From positions 558,001 through 622,000 of the forward strand of contig JAECYW010000021.1 of the NCBI GenBank assembly GCA_023014335.1: 64,000 nucleotides of DNA, given 5' to 3'. Shown one piece after another: positions 22,855 to 35,499 of the stretch (positions are counted from its first letter, which is position 1; each line of letters begins with the position of its first letter). Below the pieces are notes generated by a model. It searched no databases. It had not been told where the DNA came from and saw nothing but the letters and a program-made list of their open reading frames with translations. Origin of the DNA: Galerina marginata. Its lineage: Eukaryota; Basidiomycota; Agaricomycetes; Agaricales; Galerinaceae. Position numbers and translations under genes: made by a program.

Positions 22855-25161
22855 CTATATCTCCGGTGAAGCGAAGTAAATGGTCGTACAAGCAAGGGAG
22901 ATGACAAAGTATAACGAGACGAGCCTACGCCGCGTAGGTTAGACTTGAGAGGAATTGAGAAAAGCCAAGGAAGAACGTACATGAGACCCTCCATATAGTT
23001 CGATTTGCCGTCTCTGTTGGAATCACGCAAAAATGTGTTAGCGTTATTGAAGGCGGAAATTCACAAGCAAGGAGGAGAAGAAAAGAACGTACTGGATGAG
23101 GGTGTTAACGAGGATCACAGAGACGAAGAGAACGATTGTCTACAAATTAAGAACAACCATGAGCATGCCAATGACAAATCTATAAAAATCGCAAACGAAC
23201 CTCAAAGTTGGCGAAAAAGAGAGTAAGCTCGTGGCCAGATCTGATTATAAAACAAGGCAATCAGCTCACAATTACGCTACAGAAAAAACTGGGAGACGTA
23301 CATCCATCCGACGATAACCAACAACGGGACGACAAAGGAGGCAATTTGCTATTGTTTTTGATTGATAAAAAGAGTTCGTTAGTTATATTCCATTTCCAAT
23401 ACACCGGTATGGAGGACTAACAATCGAGCTTCCGACCGAAATGGTGATGGTGAGCTCCATTTTGTTGTCGAGGGCCATCCAAACGGAGGTAACATGTTCA
23501 GCTGCATTTGCCTGTAACGAAAATGAATTGCTGAGCCAAGGAACGAGGCGCAGTAAAACGTACAACGATAGGCAATAAAATCAATCCAATAAAAGGTTTT
23601 GGAACATGATACCTCTCTGCAAACTCCTCGATGGAGGCAACCACTGTTCAACACGACATAATTGGTCATTAGAAACTATTTTTAAATCAGATCCAGCTTA
23701 CAGAAATCTGCGCAGAAAGAAGTAACGACAGTGACGACCAAGAGGCTGCCCAAATCCATCAACAAAACCAGATGGGTGAACAGACGAACAAAAGACGCAC
23801 GAAAACGACGCTGCGACGACGCTCATCTTGGCCTCCTCAGGTGGGTCGGTTGCAAGTGGGGTCAGTGTGTTTATCGTTGGTGTCCGTGGAACCGGAGATT
23901 GTACGCGAGATCCTTGATTCAGTGCATTTTGGTCGGCTTCGATGGCCTCGAGCTGAACGCGTGATACCAACTACAGCACCGTCGCGGTCAGTTCCCCATT
24001 GGAAATACGGGGCAAAGTGATACGGACCTGGAAGTATACATACGCAACATAGACAAACAAGAGAATGATTGCAGTTCCTCTAGAGATGATTAGCAGACCT
24101 GCTTTGTTTGATTCATCTAGAAGAGCCTATGCGTCAGCGACAAAATAAATTGCAGAAGTTTATTTACCCAAGGTGCTAGAATATGCAGCAGGAATGACAA
24201 GAGCTAAGCGACGTGCCGAGAACGATCATTAGCACAGCCTAAGGCAAGCGCGGATTTCGCTATTGGCTGGACTTACTAATGCAGGCTAGCGTCATCAGCT
24301 TTGATGAGAATGAGGGACTGTAAGAAATAGCGGACGCGCTGTGCTAAAGGGAAAACTTACGGAACTCGAACTGAAGAAGGGATAAGCAAACGGGTCAAAT
24401 CAAAAGCTGTGCGACTTACGCTTGTGCTGCGACCGAGTTGAATTCACTCTGAACGCGTTTAGTACCGGCTAGAAGGACAAATTTAATGGTAAACAGGGGA
24501 TGAAAAGACACATACGCACCTGCTAGGAATGAACAACCCAAAACGAGCAAAATATTAGATAGAATGGAGCCGAGCATCTAGAGAAAATTTTCCCGATAAA
24601 CTCGGGGCGTGCAAAAAAAACAAAACGAGGAGACGCACAGAGGTCTGTACGATGCGCAATTCGCCTGAAGAATAGAAAGGGGTGAATAAATCAAGACTGG
24701 ATATAGAACGGTCATACCTTGAAGTAGGGCGGCGACACCGACGATGATTTCTACTGCATTGCCAAAGGAGGCGTTGAGCAAACCAGCCAAGGTCTGGCCG
24801 AGTTTTGCGGACATTTGTTCGGTTGAATCGCCGAGAAGCTAGGAGGAATGTGAAGCGCCGCCACATATACACGGAATCGACGAACCTTTGCGAGAGGCAT
24901 GATAGCGAGGAAGCTGAAGGTGAATCGGTAGACAACATCCCAGTGCAGATAGTGGGCGACAGCGCTGAGGGGAACGAATACGAGGAAAATATTGAAAAAG
25001 GAGCTGAAGAAGAACCACTTGTAAGACGCGAGCCAGGAGGGTTCGCCGTCTGCTTTGATGAAGGCAGAGACGCGGTGTGAGAAAGAGGCGGATCTGGGAT
25101 CACCGTCGCCGTTGGTTCCATCATGGCGGGGCAGCAGAGAAGTGGTTTCTGTCGCTGGCAT
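22855..25161 (-). CDS. VCX1: Vacuolar Ca2+/H+ exchanger (CAX/Vcx1 type)
   Basis: This is a cation/proton antiporter that loads Ca2+ into the vacuole. The N-terminus is cytosolic with a SLLPRHDG-type di-leucine region. It is followed by membrane segments such as WFFFSSFFNIFLVFVPLSAV. The first ion-binding repeat reads GLLNASFGNAVEIIVGVAAL, the CAX c-1 motif. The second, ANAAEHVTSVWMALDNKMEL, is the c-2 motif. A central acidic, soluble loop separates the two halves. The last exon reads LVSLYFVISLACTTIYFASP and stops at 22855. The gene is cut into many small exons, more than ten, so internal borders are approximate. The start at 25161 (MPATETTSLLPR) is the first in-frame ATG; upstream sequence in frame has no ATG. 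Confidence 0.9.
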
Positions 25162-25282
25162 GGTGGGATAAAGCAAAGAGCGGAAGGAATAAAGGAGAGT
25201 TGTATATGAGACCTATAGACGAAGTGAAAGTGAAGGAGGCAGTGTTAGTTGGGCTTGGCGAAGTGACGTCACGTGTATTTAT

Positions 25283-26128
25283 TCAATCAACAATGTCTGC
25301 GTTGGACTCGAGCGCGGCGACACCGTCGAGATGGCTTACATCGCCGTACGCCACCAGCGTCCCCATGCGGTTCTCGCCGACCTCGATCACGGTCACGCTC
25401 GCGTTCATGCACCTCCACACCACCACCCCCGGCCCGCACTTGACCTTGCGGCTGCCAATGAGCGCTCGGACCAGCGTCGTGATGAAGCCCCCGTGCGTCG
25501 TCACCACCACCGTCATCGTCTCCGCCTCCGTCCGCTTGGCCAACACATGCCCCAGGATCTGCTGGTTCCACCACCCCACTGCCCGCGCGCTGAACACGAC
25601 ACTGCTCTCGATCGTCGCATCCGCACCCGCCACCAGCTTCGACCCTCTCTTGCCCTCCATATCTCCCATGTTCTGCAACGATAACATCAGGTAATCTTCC
25701 ATGTAACCCCCAACTCACTCACTCTTTCCCGTAGTTCCTTCTGCATCTTCACTTTCACCCCAGCATGGTGCACCAAGATCGCCTCAGCCGTCTACCAAGC
25801 AATCACAATCAGCGCCTAATCCCCAACAGCACACACCAGCGCCACTCACCCTGGCCGCCCTCTGCAGATCACTACTAAGCGCCCAGTCGATCCTCTCTCC
25901 TCTAAACCTCTCCCCGACCAATCTCGCCTGTTCCTCTCCCGTCATATTCAACACCGTGTCCCGCTGGCCCTGTACGACCCCTTCCCGATTTTCCTGCGTC
26001 TCTCCATGACGCACCATGTATATTCGCGCTATCACCTTCTTCGCCGGGGGAGCCATCTCGTTTACTTCTGTTGCTGGCTGAGACTGGTTCTCGTCGTCTC
26101 GGTCAGACCGAGAGCCTGAAGACTGCAT
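25283..26128 (-). CDS. Histidine phosphatase (phosphoglycerate mutase-like)
   Basis: The catalytic RHG motif is clear in IYMVRHGETQENREGVVQGQ, followed by TGEEQARLVGERFRGERIDW and SSDLQRAAR. The second catalytic His lies in TMTVVVTTHGGFITTLVRAL. These define the histidine phosphatase superfamily; the broad phosphatase members act on sugar phosphates or nucleotides, and the substrate is not predictable here. The second half is GC-rich and Arg/Val/Gly-rich, so antisense frames are open across it. Two short introns follow DLQRAAR and KELRER. The N-terminus has about 30 polar residues before the core. Stop is TGA at 25283. It is transcribed in the same direction as the exchanger and Doa1 genes. 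Confidence 0.87.
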
Positions 26129-26583
26129 CCCAGCTAGGTGGGTATATAGGCAAAGAAGAAGCGCGCGTGTGCTCCTTCGAACCTTCAGACACTACAAAAA
26201 CGAAACTCGTATTTATTATATCTATCAAATCAATTGCCATGTCCCAAAATAACTCGAAAATACCGACCGCTTTCTATATGTACGTATCAATACAGTGGAG
26301 GTGACAGGGTGATCTGGAGCCCGCAAGGAAGAATGAGGGGGAGGGCGTGTTTTATCTACCTGACATATCAAAGCCAGGCAAAAGGAGACCAGAAATCAGT
26401 AACAGAAAAATCGCATACTGTCTCAAGTTCATCGTCTGTCCTTGAACCATATACTGTGTGTAATCCATATACAAGTCGCGACCCAAGTCCACACATCCAC
26501 CCAAAATAAAAGGAAAGAGGGAAAAAAGGATTCACGAAAACTTTGTTCTCACCCTCGCCCTCGCCCTCAGCCTTCGAAATATC
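26129..26583. other. Intergenic segment, no gene seen
   Basis: About 455 bases between two minus-strand genes. A TATATA-type sequence lies just upstream of the phosphatase start (about 26140-26147). Nothing else is recognised. Confidence 0.5.
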
Positions 26584-29500
26584 TCACACCAGCGCCCCAA
26601 TTTCAATACACACATTCTTCACCCTCGCTTCCTGGAACCGCGCAGGCAGAGCCTGGAGACACTGCGCGATCTCCCCAGCCTGGGCAGCCGTTAGCGCAGT
26701 ATTCGTGGTTTTAGCCGCCTGTGCCTATTGGAACAAACAGTGAGATGGAGGGAGGAAGGAAGGGCAGGAAGGAAGACGCACCACATTCCCAAGAGCAACC
26801 AGCGCGCGATATACCGCTTCTGAATCCGCAGTTTCCTGCTCCAGGATCTACGTCGTTAAGATGGTCCGTAAATTAAAAGTCGCACTAAAAGCAGACAAGA
26901 AATGGATATACCCTAACAATCAGCGCGACCGCATCGTTTCTTATCGAAAGTTTCAGAGGAGATCGCAAGCCCTGGCACGACAGGCTAGTAAGAAAAAAGA
27001 TGCATTAAGTAATAGATGCAACGGATAGCCAAAAAGAAGAAAAGTTACTTGAACAACACAGTAGCAAACGCAACTCTCTGTGTCTTGTTCAAAACCGTAT
27101 ACGGCACTTGTCCCAGCGCCTCCAAAACCTAAGCAAAAAGGGACGTCGATGAGAAACACTCGTCAACTTAGGTTGCACAAAACCCACCTTCTCCAGCCAC
27201 CGCCCGCCCCCAGCAGCATCCATATCCACATCCCCCGTCTCCTCAAACGCATTTGCTAGTGTCCTCAACACCAAAAGCATATTCGTCTCCCGTGCCTTGG
27301 GAAGAGGCGGCACCCACCCAGCATCCCACTCCGCAGCCTTGAACAGCGCGTCTACAAATCGCTCCCGAAGGAGATCGGAATCTGGCGATAATGGTGAGGA
27401 AGAGCCAAAGGCTTCTGGACAGAACCCGACTAGGAGCCGACTCAAGTCGATCACTATGACGAAAAGTTTGTAAGCGGCGGGGAACCGAAGGACAAAGTTA
27501 CAGAGGAAGAGCTCAGTACCTGGAAAGCGCTGGGATGACGGCCACCGCTCCAGAATCGAGATGATCGCTTCCACATGCGCAGACGTGAGCTTGTTCGTTG
27601 GCCGAACCGGAGGCGTCGACGAGATTTGCGTTAGGTAAAGGAACGTCTCGCTGAGCGTATTGATTTCGTCCGGGTACATTGCGAGAGAAGAGGTAGACTG
27701 CGAGGGCTTTCAGTTCTGAACCTAGGAAGGAACAAAGGAAACCCACGATTTCATGCTGCAATGCGTCATCGAACTGGAAGAGCTTGGACTGCATGGCGGT
27801 CACGTTCGCTTGCTTGAAGGTGACCGGTTTTGGCTGCATTTTCCAAAAAAAATCAGATACCGTTAATCAGTTTGAAAGGTAAAAGGGACGGCGTACGACT
27901 GGGAGAATTTTAGCAGCTGATACAGCTGGTGGGGGCGTCGGGGCGGCGCCTGAATATCGCGATGCGCCAGTGAATGGATCGCCGTATGATGCAGATGGGG
28001 CAGATGGTGTGCTTGCCGGCGGGGAGGCCACGTACCGGGAAGCACCTGTAAACGGGTCGACATATTGCGACTGTGCTGTTGGTGCGGCCTGGGGTTGCGC
28101 ACGATACCGAGACGCGCCTATGGAATGTCATTAATAAGGACCTCTCTCCACAAGAAAAAAGTGTGCTACCTGTGAAAGGATCTACGTATTCCTCTCCACC
28201 CGTTCCTATATTAACACCTGCTGTGTTCTTCTCAATAAATTTGACCACCTCGTCTATATATGTCAGTGGTAAATCATTGCTTTGCAGGAACTTCTGAGCG
28301 GCATTGTAAGGGTTTTCTGTTTGAATTCCATAAGGAATGTGCCATGCCAAAAGAAGAAAAGAGGCATACCTGAGACGTTATATGGCAATTTCAGAGGTGG
28401 AACGCCGTCCTGGATGTCGACATCAAACACATAGTCGTATTCCTTTCCCTGATACAGCTGTTTTCGACTGGAGCCGACAGCATCGACGACATCTCCGATC
28501 TTTTGCCAAGTGAAATTCGCGCTGTCCCACTGCATGTCTTTAAGCGCGAAGTTCTCGTAAACTGAGAAGCGTTACACACCTGGTGCGCCTCGATAAGTTC
28601 CCCGTTTTTGACCATCTTGACTTCACCGGACTTTTTACCTGAACAACGACTATGAGCCTGGGACTGGCAGGATCCCAACAATCACATACCTGGCGTATTC
28701 AGCGCTTCCGGCCCTGGGAGATCACTCTTTTTCACATCCCCAACCTGCTGCGACGGTAATGCCTGGCTCGCAACCTGGTCATCATATTCTTTCAATGCCT
28801 CGGTAGAAGCCCAACGCTCTTCCGACTCGCTGAACACTCTCACCACACCATCGCTGCACCCACTGACGATATCACCATTAGGCATTGATGACACTGCCCA
28901 CACGGATATGGCCGGATGTACAAGTGTCTGCGAACATTCTCCGTCTATCAAACCCTGTTAGCCTGGTTTTGGATTCAGGAAGTAGGACTATTCTTGAAAC
29001 GCACCTTTCCATATTCGCACAGACCTATCCTCGCCGCCAGAAACAATGTCCCCACTCGGCAAGACGGATAAGCTATAGACAAAGGAAGTGTGTCCAGATA
29101 GTGTGTAAACATGATCGCCGCCGAGGGTCCAGACCCGGATTTCACTGGAAGAGTCAGTCGTGAGTGAGAAAGGAGCGCAATTGAATTACCTATCGTTGGA
29201 GCAGGACGCAAAGCCAATATCAGGGACGAGAGCCAATCCGCGAACCGCGTCTTGGTGACCGGTAAATGTCTGGAGAACTTTATGTTGTTGCCATAATTTA
29301 ATTGTCTTGTCGGCAGATCCTATCAAACCATCGGGTCAACGAGGTTTCTTGACAAAATGGGCATTCTAACCTGTCAGAAACTGGTCTTCATCGACTCCAA
29401 GCACGGCCCATACCGACTGTTGGTGCCCCTTCAAATCGTACGCCAGCTTGAAGTTCTTCCACACCTTGGCTGTTCTACAACGAATGGGTCGATCTGGAAA

Positions 29501-30015
29501 CGAGATTGTAGATATATATATATAAACTTACTTGTCCCATGATCCAGATATGATTGTACCGCTCGGCGTCACATCCAATGCACACACATTGTCGAGGTGT
29601 CCAAGAAGACAGAAATCTGGGTCATCTTTCGGTGTCTGGAGATTGAATACGTTGACCACAGAGTCTTGGCCTCCAGTAACGGCGTAGCCTTCGAACCATT
29701 CAGCAATCGTCGCGAGAGAGGGCATCCACGACGATCACATACCTTTTGGGGCATCGGGAGTGGGAGCGATGTAGGCGACGGAGTTGACATAACGAGATCC
29801 AGCTCGAAGCACAACTTCAGCTTTGAATTCCGAGTCTGAAGGTGATTTTTGCCATGAAATCGCGGTAGAATCACGAGAGGCGGAGAGAATGAGTTGGTCA
29901 GTCGGTGAGCTCAGCGCGCGAACCTGGAACTCAATCAGTGACAAGATTTGTTGGAGAAACGATAACGCACGTCAGAGGTATGAGCCTTGAGTGTTGCCGA
30001 CAGTTTATAAGGCAT
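26584..30015 (-). CDS. DOA1: Doa1/Ufd3/PLAA-type WD40-PFU-PUL protein
   Basis: This ubiquitin-binding cofactor of Cdc48/p97 acts in ubiquitin homeostasis, mitochondrial and endosomal quality control and ribophagy. The N-terminus is MPYKLSATLKAHTSDVRAL, the usual start of the WD40 propeller. About seven WD repeats follow, for example LTGSADKTIKLW, FASCSNDSEIRVWTL and IVSGGEDRSVRIWK. The PFU domain is visible as QLYQGKEYDYVFDVDIQDG. A linker holds three copies of DPFTGASRY, separated by Pro/Ala/Ser-rich spacers. The PUL domain follows, with TLSETFLYLTQISSTPP and RETNMLLVLRTLANAFEETG, and the last exon ends VCIEIGALV. About fourteen short introns. The start at 30015 is the only ATG giving the canonical propeller entry. 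Confidence 0.93.
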
Positions 30016-31006
30016 CCTCGCGGTCGATGGAAAATAAAATGGACTGACGGTGAAAGAGCAGGATGGTATGTACACGCAAGCCGAAGAAAGATCTTATCCG
30101 GACTTAGAAAGTGGCCAAAACCGAAGTGACAGACAAACAAGCATGTGTATTCAATTGCCCTCCACTAAATACTGTACGTTGAATTGTAGGGGAACGATCC
30201 TCGTGTTTCTACACCAAGCTCCAAGAACTCCCACTCCTCCTTCACTCGCCCAAGAAAAACCGTCATTTCCATCGAAAGGCCGAACATGTGGTAAAGGAAA
30301 TGTGCACCACTCAAACGAACCCAAGCAACAGTGGGATGCTGCGGATGGGGGATACGGAGGTGTAGTCTATGCCTTGCACCATTACTTCATCTCCTGCGAG
30401 GGCCTCCCAGGCGGATCGTCAGTCATAGCGAAAACGTATTGACGAGTAAAAAACCAAGAGGGGATGGACATCCTCAAAAAATAATCCGTAGTTTTCACTG
30501 GTTAATTTAGGGCCGGTTCAAAGTACAAACGCCTCGAATCGGCTGCCAGTCCACCCAGATTATATATATGTCCAAGTGGTGGCTGCTCCGTTCATTTGCA
30601 TTTTGTGAGTACCCTTGAAGTACTTATCAACCGACAATAACGTGAATCTTCAATAAATAGGGCTAGCAATACGTAAACTCCTGGAATCCTGGAGAGGACT
30701 CTTTTCTAATCAACTTTTTCCTCGCCAACAACGACAGATCCAGGCAGACTGGAATTTCCAGTTTCTGATCTGGACGATCTTAGTTTTTCCTTGAAATAAT
30801 TTCCTGAGCGGCCCACTGGTGAACGCATGGAATCTGGACACGGCTCAGGCTTCAACGCGTTCCGTTACTACATAATTGCTAGTAAGGAAAGTCGCGACGT
30901 TCGCGCGACTGGTCGTCACTTTACACCGTGACTTTCCTCCTTGTTAGCGAGTGGAAAAGTCAAGGCATTTGATTGTGGAGACTTGGTCCTCAGCCAGTTG
31001 AACGGC
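30016..31006. other. Intergenic segment, no gene seen
   Basis: About 1 kb upstream of DOA1. It has only short open frames on either strand without recognisable motifs. Confidence 0.55.
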
Positions 31007-31558
31007 TTAAATAAAGCCCTGATATTCCTCCTCCTCCTCAAGGACATCTGCCTCCCACCACGGCTGCGGCGCAGCGTCCACAAAGTAATTCGTCGACGGC
31101 AGTACGACCAGATCCGTAGCAATAACCTTGGCCATATTTTCGTCGAAAACATAGAAGCACAGACGTGTGCCGAGCATCGTTGAACAACCATGTGACTGAG
31201 CGAATTGGTTCTACAAGTTGGGATCCCCCTTGGACCGCAGATAGGGCTGTGTAAAATCTTTGGCGGCTCTAGGCTCGAAGGAAAAGATGGGCACGGTATT
31301 CTTCGTGATAATGAAAGACAAATTAAAGGGCGGGGATTCGCGCGATTTTGTCCTCATGTAGCTTCTTGTCTCATGCTGACTAGTTGGCCGACTGTTATAG
31401 AGGATGAACCAAATAACCTTCTTGGCGTCGAAAAGGCTAAAGAGAATTGAATTCCAGATGCCGGTGTGGTCAGAGTTGGGGCGGACAAAGTGGAAAATGT
31501 CGATGAGAGATGGCACTTGTAACTGATTCAGATCGTAGACGTTCCGACCGTCAGTCAA
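31007..31558 (-). pseudogene. Broken copy of an agaricomycete orphan family
   Basis: One minus-strand frame reads FHFVRPNSDHTGIWNSILFS and later IITKNTVPIFSFEPRAAKDF, ending in a stop after SKGDPNL. Directly downstream, another stretch reads NQFAQSHGCSTMLGTRLCFY and VFDENMAKVIATDLVVLPST, then APQPWWEADVLEEEEEYQG and a stop at 31007. From memory, agaricomycete genomes hold many proteins with this order: a PIFxVEVKP-like strand, a G-TRL-FY strand, and a final W-DVLEE segment. The order and spacing fit a single protein interrupted by a stop near 31208. No start or upstream exon was found. It lies just downstream of the GH44 gene. The family's function is unknown; a nuclease-like fold is possible. 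Confidence 0.55.
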
Positions 31559-31648
31559 CCTCAGTACAAATCAGAAAAAGAAGCTACTTCATTTTGATTT
31601 GCTGAGCTGTAAATACCGAAAGAAAAGTCAATGAGCGAACGTTCCTAT

Positions 31649-34597
31649 CTACTTTTGTTGCAAAAAGACAGCAGTATAAGCAGGCACGACGACGTAGTCA
31701 GCAGATTTTAAGGTGATCGTGGTCTATGTTCGCGTGCATAAGTGTATCTCCAATAAATTGAAGACGAACTGCATGCTTACCTGCCATTTTGCTACGCCTG
31801 CTGCACCTCCGAAGTGGCGCACGAAGTACTTCCCTGTAGGAACGCCATCCAAGTCAAAGGCGATTGGTGTATCGGGATTCTTGTTGACGAAGACCAGACT
31901 GAGTTTGCCTCGCTCGACTGCAGCGTAGATGCCTTGGGTGTCAGGGTTGGGGGTGGACAGGTGGACAGGTGTGCTTGCACTGCCGAAGAAAGTCCCGTAC
32001 CTGCGAATTTTTGTTCAAGTAAAATAGCTTCGAAAAAAGGGCGAGATTCGTTTCTTACCCTCGGTAAAGCCAGTACGCCAGGCCGATTGGACCCAGTTCG
32101 TCTGGAGTTGCCCAGTAGGTTGAGCTATCGACTTTAAACTTGCCCCAAAGTCCAAGGACATCGACGGTAACGAGACCACCAGTAATGTCGTTGTCGGCTG
32201 TGGAACTCCATTCACTGATGGAAAGCTTGGTTCCTGGGTAGTTCTGTTCGATGAGGGTGTGGAATCGTGGAAGTAAGTTAATGGCTGTTGGATTGGGTTG
32301 GTGATTCTGGGGGTTTGATCCAGCCCATGATTCATCAATGTATGTAGGGTCCTGCAAGTAGATATTATTATAGTGAAATGAAGCCTCCACAAAAAAGAAA
32401 TATTCCGTACCCAAATACTGCGGGTTGCCCTTAATCTCAAGGCTTTAGCAGCAGCATCGTTGGCACTCGTGTCAGCTTGGAAGTAGTAATGGATATCGAG
32501 ATAATCTAAAAGCCTCTTTCCTTTCGCCAGATGGTGAGTGCTCATCTGCGCAAGGAACCATGGAAGGAAATCAGTGTTGTTATGTGCTGCGTTATCACTG
32601 TAGCCAATCGAGCTGGTCCAGTCTAAGGAGTGTATGAGATGGGAACAGGAATAAAACCAATCGGAAACTCACAGAACCACCATGAACACGTAGAGGGAGC
32701 GACGACTAGGACGTCAGGAAGAGCTTCCTTTGCTGCTGTAGCAAAGTCAATGACGCGAGACAACTCTTCGTCGAAGCCCATGGGTCTGCAAAATATAAGC
32801 GGAAAGAAAAAATGTTTAGCAATGCCCATACTCAGGATGCATGTCTTGGTGGGTGTTGCTGGCTATTTCAATTTCATTGTCGACTGATACCATGGATGGC
32901 TTGTTGGCAAGTCCGGTGAGCCACTGCTTTACGGCCGTCGTGTTCCACGGGGTGTAAACGCTGCTTTGGTTTGGGACCGGGGTGACATAGGACCCGTTGG
33001 GGAATAGTCCACTGCCAGCATCGCTATTGTATGGATCAAATTTGGTCTGGTCTGAATAAACGTGTCAGGATGAGAAACACGAGAGGGTTATCTGTACGCA
33101 CCTGGGAAAACAGATTTAGGATAAGAGTAGGAGCTGGCATCTTTGGATACCCAATCAAGTCTGCGTTTTAATGAGCGCTTTTGCTAGACTAAATGTTCGC
33201 AAAACATACGAAGGAATAGTGAGCAGGGTGTCAGATCCAGCTCCGCTAACCCATCCAATCCAGTCATCGGCACTGTCACTTGCCCGATTCTCGAAATACC
33301 AGTCGTTTCCAGCGTTCGTGAAGCCGCCGAACGGATTATAAGCCGTGACTGCGTTCCCTCCCCACCGGGAAACAGTAACACCTAGGTGTTGGATGTAACT
33401 CGCAGAAGTTGGGAAATTGACACCGTAAACATGTGGGTTAATGGGGTGATTGTCGTCTTTATTGATGCTAGCAAAACTCTATCAACACTGCGTCTGGAAA
33501 TAAAATAATGTCAAGCTTGACTTACTGTCCGCGTTGCACAGCAGGCAGGTCGTACGAGAAAGTCGAGGTTCCTGCTGTAATCGTCAAATTGCCCTGACCA
33601 AAAGGAGAAGCTAAGGTCAAGTAGGTAATGGTTTTTGCAGGGGTGTCAACAGGATTGTAGGTGGTTTGACTGATGACTTTGACGGGCTGAAAGTAAATGT
33701 AAAAAAAGAATTGAACTTCAAGATAAAATATCTTCCTACCTTTCCCTCTAGCGCAACATGTATATCGGTCAAATTTACAGCTCCAACTGTCGTGACAGCA
33801 ACGATATTATTTGTGAGGGGTTCAGCACTTAAGAATTCGGGTGTAATAACAATTTCCTGTAAACTTGTTTTGATATATGTAATATAGATCCGATGGAGAG
33901 TTCTTACGCTGACAAGGACAACATTGTCAATGTGATACTTTTGAGAACGAAATTAGAAAATTTGATACGACGAAATAAGGTACTTGGCTTACAAAAGCGC
34001 CATTGCCACCCGCTTGGATGGTCAGGCGATCCCAAGTCCCATTTCCCTGAGACATTTTCAGGAGTGTCATAATATTCTACAGAAAGAATTCTCACCAGTT
34101 GAGCCCCGCTTCCGGGGAGGTTATTAAAGTCAATTAGGAGGGACGAAAATGCACCATTGACAACAGTTTTGCTGATTGAGGACAAGGATACCGAAGGAGA
34201 CTGAGTACCATCGACAGTAGACTGAACGAAGAGCGTAATATCTGGTTGAGCACCCTATACCGTGGCCAGGTATGTCAGCTTTAGAACAAGTACCACAAAC
34301 TAGATAACATACAGCGATGTCAAACCGGAGTCCGGCATAGTCAGGGAAGGTGCCTTCGAGCTTCACGGACAGTGCAGCATACTGCGTCGAGTTGACGGAG
34401 ATTGAGCTCCCGCTGGCACCCGCAAATAAGTCTGTCGCTGCGAAGTTGATATCGCTGCTCCAGCTCCAGTTTTCCCATCCCTTTGCAAGAGAGCTGTCTG
34501 TATAGATGGGCAGGTCCTCCGTGGCGCCGTTGACAGGATGGAGTGTCGCAAATGCGACGCAAAAAGCGAGGCGCAACAATTTAACCTTTGAGAACAT
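31649..34597 (-). CDS. Secreted glycoside hydrolase family 44 (xyloglucanase/endoglucanase)
   Basis: This is a secreted plant cell-wall enzyme; GH44 members cleave xyloglucan or cellulose with retention. A signal peptide is visible, MFSKVKLLRLAFCVAFATL, followed by HPVNGA. The first 250 residues form a beta-rich region (GWENWSWSSDINF) of carbohydrate-binding type. The catalytic part shows SRWGGNAVTAYNPFGGFTN, DWYFENRASDSADDWIGWVS, then SVDNEIEIASNTHQDMHPE, holding the candidate acid/base Glu. DYLDIHYYFQAD and LSISEWSSTADND follow; the Glu of ISEWS is the candidate nucleophile. ELGPIGLAYWLYRGYGTFFG follows, and the C-terminal beta domain ends TAVFLQQK. More than ten introns. I chose ATG 34597 because it opens the signal peptide; an upstream in-frame extension lacks that feature. 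Expression as a plant-biomass response is inferred. Confidence 0.88.
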
Positions 34598-35499
34598 GCC
34601 CGTATTTGCACGCAAGAGAAGGGTGCTGCTCAATCCCTCAGTGTCTTCTGTATCTATACCTTTTTCGAAGGGCGGATTTGGTGGGTTCACGGGAGGAATT
34701 CGGGTAAACGATTCATGTTGGATAATTCACGGGACAACGGTAGAAATTTGCGAGAGGGTACCGCCGCATGAGCCATGCAGGCGTCGCTGACCGAGTCATG
34801 TGTGGTTCGCTGTACAGAGGCAAGCCCAGCTACAACCAAGGTGTAGACAAAAAGTGCTTCGATGTCATGCGGATTTGAGAACTGGCATGGATCGCGCGAT
34901 GACATTGACAACATCAGAGAACACGGAGAACACGGGGTTTCTGGATCGCGAGTAGCGACTCAATTGCGAGCCAAAATATCAACAAAATATGTCAAAGTAT
35001 CGATTTTATCCGAGAAAAAACCAATGGTAGATCTCCGTAACGGAAGTTGGGCTTGGCAGTCATTAGAAAGGTTCAAAGAACGTGGTCGGAGTCGTTGATG
35101 GTCAACGGGGAGATTCCGGGGCCTCGGATGATCGATGATCGTTTATGAATTCGTACTTTCTTGTTTGGCAAGCTGATTCGGAGCAAACAAATCTGTACGG
35201 AAGCCTTTCAGAATCCAGTCACGCCAATTACCGTGACCCCAGGTCGGAGTTCCTTCCTTCCTCCATTGCAGTAATGGCGCTAGATTGCTCTTGTTATGGC
35301 GTTCGGCACTGTGAATGAGTCAGAAGCTAGAAAACGCGAGGAGACGCGTAAGCCCTTGGCCGAACTTTTTTACTGACTATTTTAAGCATTTGCAACCTTC
35401 ACGAGTATTGATCGATTTCCTTGTCCAACCACGCGTTCTCTGGGGAATTTGACTTTTTGACTTTTGGACCCTTCTCACCCGACTTTCACCGTTTTCGCT
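34598..35499. promoter_or_regulatory. Divergent intergenic region, GH44 / adenosine deaminase
   Basis: About 900 bases separate the divergent GH44 and adenosine deaminase starts, so both promoters lie here. I see no confident TATA box or repeated operator. A CT-rich stretch (35440-35490) precedes the deaminase start. Confidence 0.5.

Noticed and set aside
25287..25718. Long antisense and alternate frames over the phosphatase gene
   Set aside because: They are Gly/Arg/His-rich shadows of a GC-rich exon; the RHG/THGG frame explains the region.
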